In this document: piece after piece, positions 61,347 through 64,000 of the stretch
Layout: each line of letters starts with the position of its first letter
Numbering within the stretch: position 1 is the stretch's first letter
NCBI GenBank assembly: GCA_045615345.1
Contig: JAZLER010000031.1
Location: 43,481-107,480, forward strand
Direction: 5' to 3'
From: Fumia sp045615345
Lineage (GTDB): Bacteria > Bacillota > Clostridia > Oscillospirales > Ruminococcaceae
Length of the DNA: 64,000 nt
Program-made: the position numbers and the translations under genes
Notes under the pieces: model-generated
The model's database searches: none
What the model saw: only the letters and a program-made list of their open reading frames with translations
Told to the model about the DNA's origin: nothing

Positions 61347-61575
61347 TTTACAATTTGCTCTTTTGGTGCTATAATGTTAATTACCGATATTATGTATTGT
61401 TAGAATAATAACAATTTAGAATCAGTTGTTAAATGTTTTTACATTTACATAATGCGTAAAACATTTTTATTGTGGCAAACGGCATTTGTGCCGCAATAGG
61501 GGAGGAGGTAAATTTTTAATTTTTATTTCTTTTAACAAAGGTAGAAATGCCAAAAAAAAAATTGGAGGTAATTGT
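61347..61575 (+). promoter_or_regulatory. Promoter and long 5' leader of the cohesin/Ig surface protein gene
   Basis: TTTACA (61347-61352), a 17-base spacer and TATAAT (61370-61375). The start near 61382 gives an untranslated leader of about 195 bases. It contains an 8-bp stem with one G-T pair, ATTGTGGC (61469-61476) and GCCGCAAT (61490-61497), then GGGGAGGAGG (61499-61508) that could block or mimic a ribosome site; the used site is GGAGG (61564-61568). The rest of the leader is AT-rich. Confidence 0.65.
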
Positions 61576-64000
61576 ATGAAAAAAATTACAAAACGCTTGC
61601 TTTCTGTAGTGCTTTCCGTACTCATCGCTATGAGTGTAATGCCTACAGCATTTGCAGGCAACTCAGCTGAACCCTGGGCATTCAGCAAAACAACAGTTTT
61701 GCCTGGTGATGAATTCGTAATGACTCTCACATTGCCCGAAACTTTGGTTGTATCCAGCCTTGGTGCAACAGTAAACTTTGATAACACAGCATTCGAAATC
61801 ACAACTATTGAAAAGGTTCCTTATGCAGATATGCAGCCTAACCTTGCTGGTTGTAACAACAATGCAAACGTAGCATTCTCTTATTGTGACCCCACATATG
61901 ATGCTAACACAGAAATCGCTGCAGGTACTGTAGTGCTTAATGTAACATTCAAAGCAAAAGAAGCTGCTACACTCGGCGACAAAACTTTTGAATTGTATGA
62001 CTTTAACGCAACTGGTGTATTCAACGAAGAAACATTTGAACCCGAAAATATCACTCCTGATATGGGCGAAAGAACAAAAGTGATTTCTATCGTTGATGAA
62101 TTGCCTTCCGAAGAACCTTCCGAAGAACCTTCTGAAGAAGGAACTAAAGGTCCCTGGGCATTCAGCAAAACAACAGTTGATTTCGGCGAAGAGTTCGTAA
62201 TGACTCTTACATTGCCCGAAACATTGGTTGTATCCAGCCTTGGTGCAACAGTAAACTTCGATAACACAGCATTCGAAATCACAACTATCGAAAATGTTCC
62301 TTATGCAGATATGCAGCCTAACCTTGCAGGTTGTAACAAAAATGCAAACGTAGCATTCTCTTACTGTGACCCCACATATGATGCTAACACAACAATTGAA
62401 GCAGGTACTGTAGTACTTAACGTAACATTCAAAGCTTTGGAAACTGCAACAGCAGGCGCTAAAACTTTTGAATTGTTTGACTTCAATGCAACAGGCGTAT
62501 TCAACGAAGAAACATTCGAACCCGAAAATATCACTCCTGATATGGGCGAAAGAACTGCTATCATCACAATCGGTAGCGAACCTTCCGAAGAACCTTCCGA
62601 AGAACCCGTTGAAGTTGCTGAAGTTCCTGTAATCACATTGGATAAGACAGAAGCAACAATCCTTGAAGGTGAAACAGCTACATTCACAGCTTCCGCTACA
62701 GGTAACGGTGAACTCACATACGCTTGGTACAAAGGTGATGTTGAAATCAACAACCTTGCTACTCTCGAAGCAACAGAAGCTGGTACATACAAAGTTGTTG
62801 TAACAAACTCTTTGAACGACACAGCAGAAACAGCTGAAGCTACAGTTACAGTAACAGTTCTTGAAAAAGCTGATGCTCCTGTAGTAACAGTTAACAACGC
62901 TACAGTTTACGCTGGCGAAGCAGCTACATTGACAGCTACAGCTACAGCTAACGGCAAACTCACATACGCTTGGTACTTCAAAGGCGAAGTAATCGGTACA
63001 GATGCTTCTGTTACAGCTACTGAAGCTGGTGAATACACAGTTGAAGTAACAAACAGCAAAAACGGCACAACAGCTAAAGCTTCTGCTACTGCTACAGTAA
63101 CAGTTCTTGAAAAAGCTGATGCTCCCGTAATCACAGCTCCTGACAGCGTTACAATGTACGAAGGCGACACAGCTACATTGACAGTTGTAGCTGAAGCTAA
63201 CGGTGATCTCGCATATGCTTGGTACTTTGACGGCGAAGTAATCGGCACAGATGCTTCTGTTGAAGTAACTGAAGCTGGTGAATACACAGTTGTAGTAACA
63301 AACAGCAAAAATGAAACATCTGCTGAAGCTTCCGCTACAGTAACAGTAACAGTTCTTGAAAACGCTACAGTTCCTGTAGTAACAGTTGAAGATGCAACAA
63401 TCTACGAAGGCGAAACAGCTACACTCGAAGCAGTAGTTGAAAACGCTAACGGCGAAGTTGATTACGAATGGACATTCAATGGTGAAGTTGTTGGCGATAC
63501 TGCAACTCTCGAAGTAACAGAAGCTGGTGAATACACAGTTACAGTTACAAACACATTGTATGAAAAAGTTGAATCCGCTTCTGCTACAGCTACAGTAACA
63601 GTTCTCGAAGTTCCTTCTGAAGAACCTTCCGAAGAACCTTCTGAAGATCCCGTTGAACCTTCCGAAGAACCCTCTGAAGATCCTGTTGAACCTTCTGAAG
63701 AACCTTCCGAAGATCCCGTAGAACCCTCTGATCCTGCTGACGAATTCGTAGCTCCCACATTTGACTTTGCAGATAACACATTGACAGTTAACAAGAACAG
63801 TGCAGAATCTGTAAGAGTTGGTGTAGCATACATCGGCGATCAGGAATTCGTTGTTGGTGAAGACAACTGGAACGAATTCGTTGAAATGGGTAAAGTATAT
63901 CCCACACTCAACAGTGTTTCCGGTTACGTTGTATACTCGAACTTTGAATCCAGAAGATTTAAATCTGAAGGTAACTTCGTAGCATTCGTTAAGTATACAG
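61576..64000 (+). CDS. Secreted cohesin-like and Ig-like multidomain surface protein, 5' part
   Basis: A gene open from ATG 61576 to the window end (808 codons, 3' end missing). A signal peptide (1-27, ending AFA) leads to two cohesin-like modules (about 33-166 and 193-326) that are roughly 90 percent identical, joined by PSEEPSEE linkers. Four Ig-like modules (about 350-675) each end in a repeated EAGTYKVVVTNS/EAGEYTVEVTNS motif. A linker of PSEEPSEDPVE units (about 680-722) leads to a further unrecognised region. Codon choice is very uniform (GAA, ACA, GCT, GTA), as in strongly expressed genes. It may display or bind other surface proteins; no dockerin or anchor is in view. Confidence 0.88.
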   Translation, partial: MKKITKRLLSVVLSVLIAMSVMPTAFAGNSAEPWAFSKTTVLPGDEFVMTLTLPETLVVSSLGATVNFDNTAFEITTIEKVPYADMQPNLAGCNNNANVAFSYCDPTYDANTEIAAGTVVLNVTFKAKEAATLGDKTFELYDFNATGVFNEETFEPENITPDMGERTKVISIVDELPSEEPSEEPSEEGTKGPWAFSKTTVDFGEEFVMTLTLPETLVVSSLGATVNFDNTAFEITTIENVPYADMQPNLAGCNKNANVAFSYCDPTYDANTTIEAGTVVLNVTFKALETATAGAKTFELFDFNATGVFNEETFEPENITPDMGERTAIITIGSEPSEEPSEEPVEVAEVPVITLDKTEATILEGETATFTASATGNGELTYAWYKGDVEINNLATLEATEAGTYKVVVTNSLNDTAETAEATVTVTVLEKADAPVVTVNNATVYAGEAATLTATATANGKLTYAWYFKGEVIGTDASVTATEAGEYTVEVTNSKNGTTAKASATATVTVLEKADAPVITAPDSVTMYEGDTATLTVVAEANGDLAYAWYFDGEVIGTDASVEVTEAGEYTVVVTNSKNETSAEASATVTVTVLENATVPVVTVEDATIYEGETATLEAVVENANGEVDYEWTFNGEVVGDTATLEVTEAGEYTVTVTNTLYEKVESASATATVTVLEVPSEEPSEEPSEDPVEPSEEPSEDPVEPSEEPSEDPVEPSDPADEFVAPTFDFADNTLTVNKNSAESVRVGVAYIGDQEFVVGEDNWNEFVEMGKVYPTLNSVSGYVVYSNFESRRFKSEGNFVAFVKYT
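61672..62553 (+). repeat. Tandem duplication of the cohesin-like module (480-base period)
   Basis: Bases 61672-62073 and 62152-62553 encode the same 134-residue module, each beginning PWAFSKTTV and ending PDMGER. I counted only about 14 amino acid differences, with many silent changes limited to third positions, so the copy is recent or kept uniform. Confidence 0.85.
63613..63741 (+). repeat. PSEEPSEDPVE linker repeats
   Basis: Short in-frame repeats of CCTTCTGAAGAA-type units encode a Pro-Ser-Glu-Asp linker between the last Ig-like module and the next region. Shorter versions occur at 62110-62145 and near 62578-62607. They separate the modules and could vary in length by slippage. Confidence 0.8.

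Noticed and set aside
61467..63833. Five long minus-strand frames opposite the surface protein gene
   Set aside because: The sense gene uses few codons whose complements are stops, so its antisense stays open; the products are low-complexity Ser/Val/Thr mirrors of the sense repeats.

Overview
The window is chromosomal DNA from a low-GC, endospore-forming Clostridia-type Firmicute. Evidence: SpoIIID and SpoIIE are encoded, ribosome binding sites are strong AGGAGG types, promoters are SigA-like, a T-box leader precedes tyrS, and gene orders rplS-lepB-rbgA-rnhB and tig-clpP-clpX are Firmicute-like. A meso-diaminopimelate dehydrogenase, a DUF1540 protein and M16 peptidase pair YfmF/YfmH fit an anaerobic gut Clostridia/Oscillospirales-like lineage, but the species cannot be named from sequence alone. 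No rRNA or tRNA gene was recognised.

Layout. 1-900: 3' end of an Rrf2/IscR-type regulator, a DUF1540 Cys-rich protein and spoIIID. 1076-24301: one long surface-polysaccharide operon of 23 genes, with a promoter at 1076-1104 and a terminator at 24265-24301. It encodes chain-length control and tyrosine phosphorylation (Wzz-like protein, BY-kinase, PHP phosphatase), two small membrane proteins, an LCP ligase, two phosphoglycosyl transferases, four GT4 glycosyltransferases, a TupA-like ATP-grasp protein, Wzy, Wzx and sugar-nucleotide enzymes. The last include UDP-glucose dehydrogenase, UDP-glucuronate epimerase, and CapE/CapF/CapG for UDP-N-acetyl-L-fucosamine, with a VanZ-like gene inserted between capF and capG. 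24308-29646: a type V-A CRISPR locus with 22 intact repeats plus one degenerate terminal repeat, a leader, and a full-length LbCas12a-sized Cas12a of 1229 residues, all on the minus strand and without cas1, cas2 or cas4 in view. 29710-33006: a minus-strand cluster of rhodanese lipoprotein, ICMT-like methyltransferase, MGMT-family protein, DUF2130 and YgjP-like metallopeptidase.

33058-44981: ThuA-like protein, T-box plus tyrS, ddh, rplS-lepB-rbgA-rnhB/yraN fusion, thrC, a phosphoesterase, tig-clpP-clpX. 45019-49455 (minus strand): a GHL10 hydrolase with cell-wall-binding repeats, two unknown proteins and galE. 49680-54062: yfmF-yfmH-lgt-folD. 54160-58169: a membrane PASTA pseudokinase facing spoIIE. 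58322-61280: birA, a second LCP protein and an FrhB-like iron-sulfur protein. 61576-64000: the 5' part of a secreted protein with two near-identical cohesin-like modules and four Ig-like modules.

The most interesting items are the stand-alone Cas12a locus whose leader transcript would begin with an anti-repeat complementary to the 5' part of the crRNA repeat, a PASTA pseudokinase that has lost every main catalytic element, a consensus promoter built into the folD terminator hairpin, an RNase HII-YraN fusion, the paired small membrane proteins in the polysaccharide operon, and a T-box whose specifier does not obviously read Tyr.
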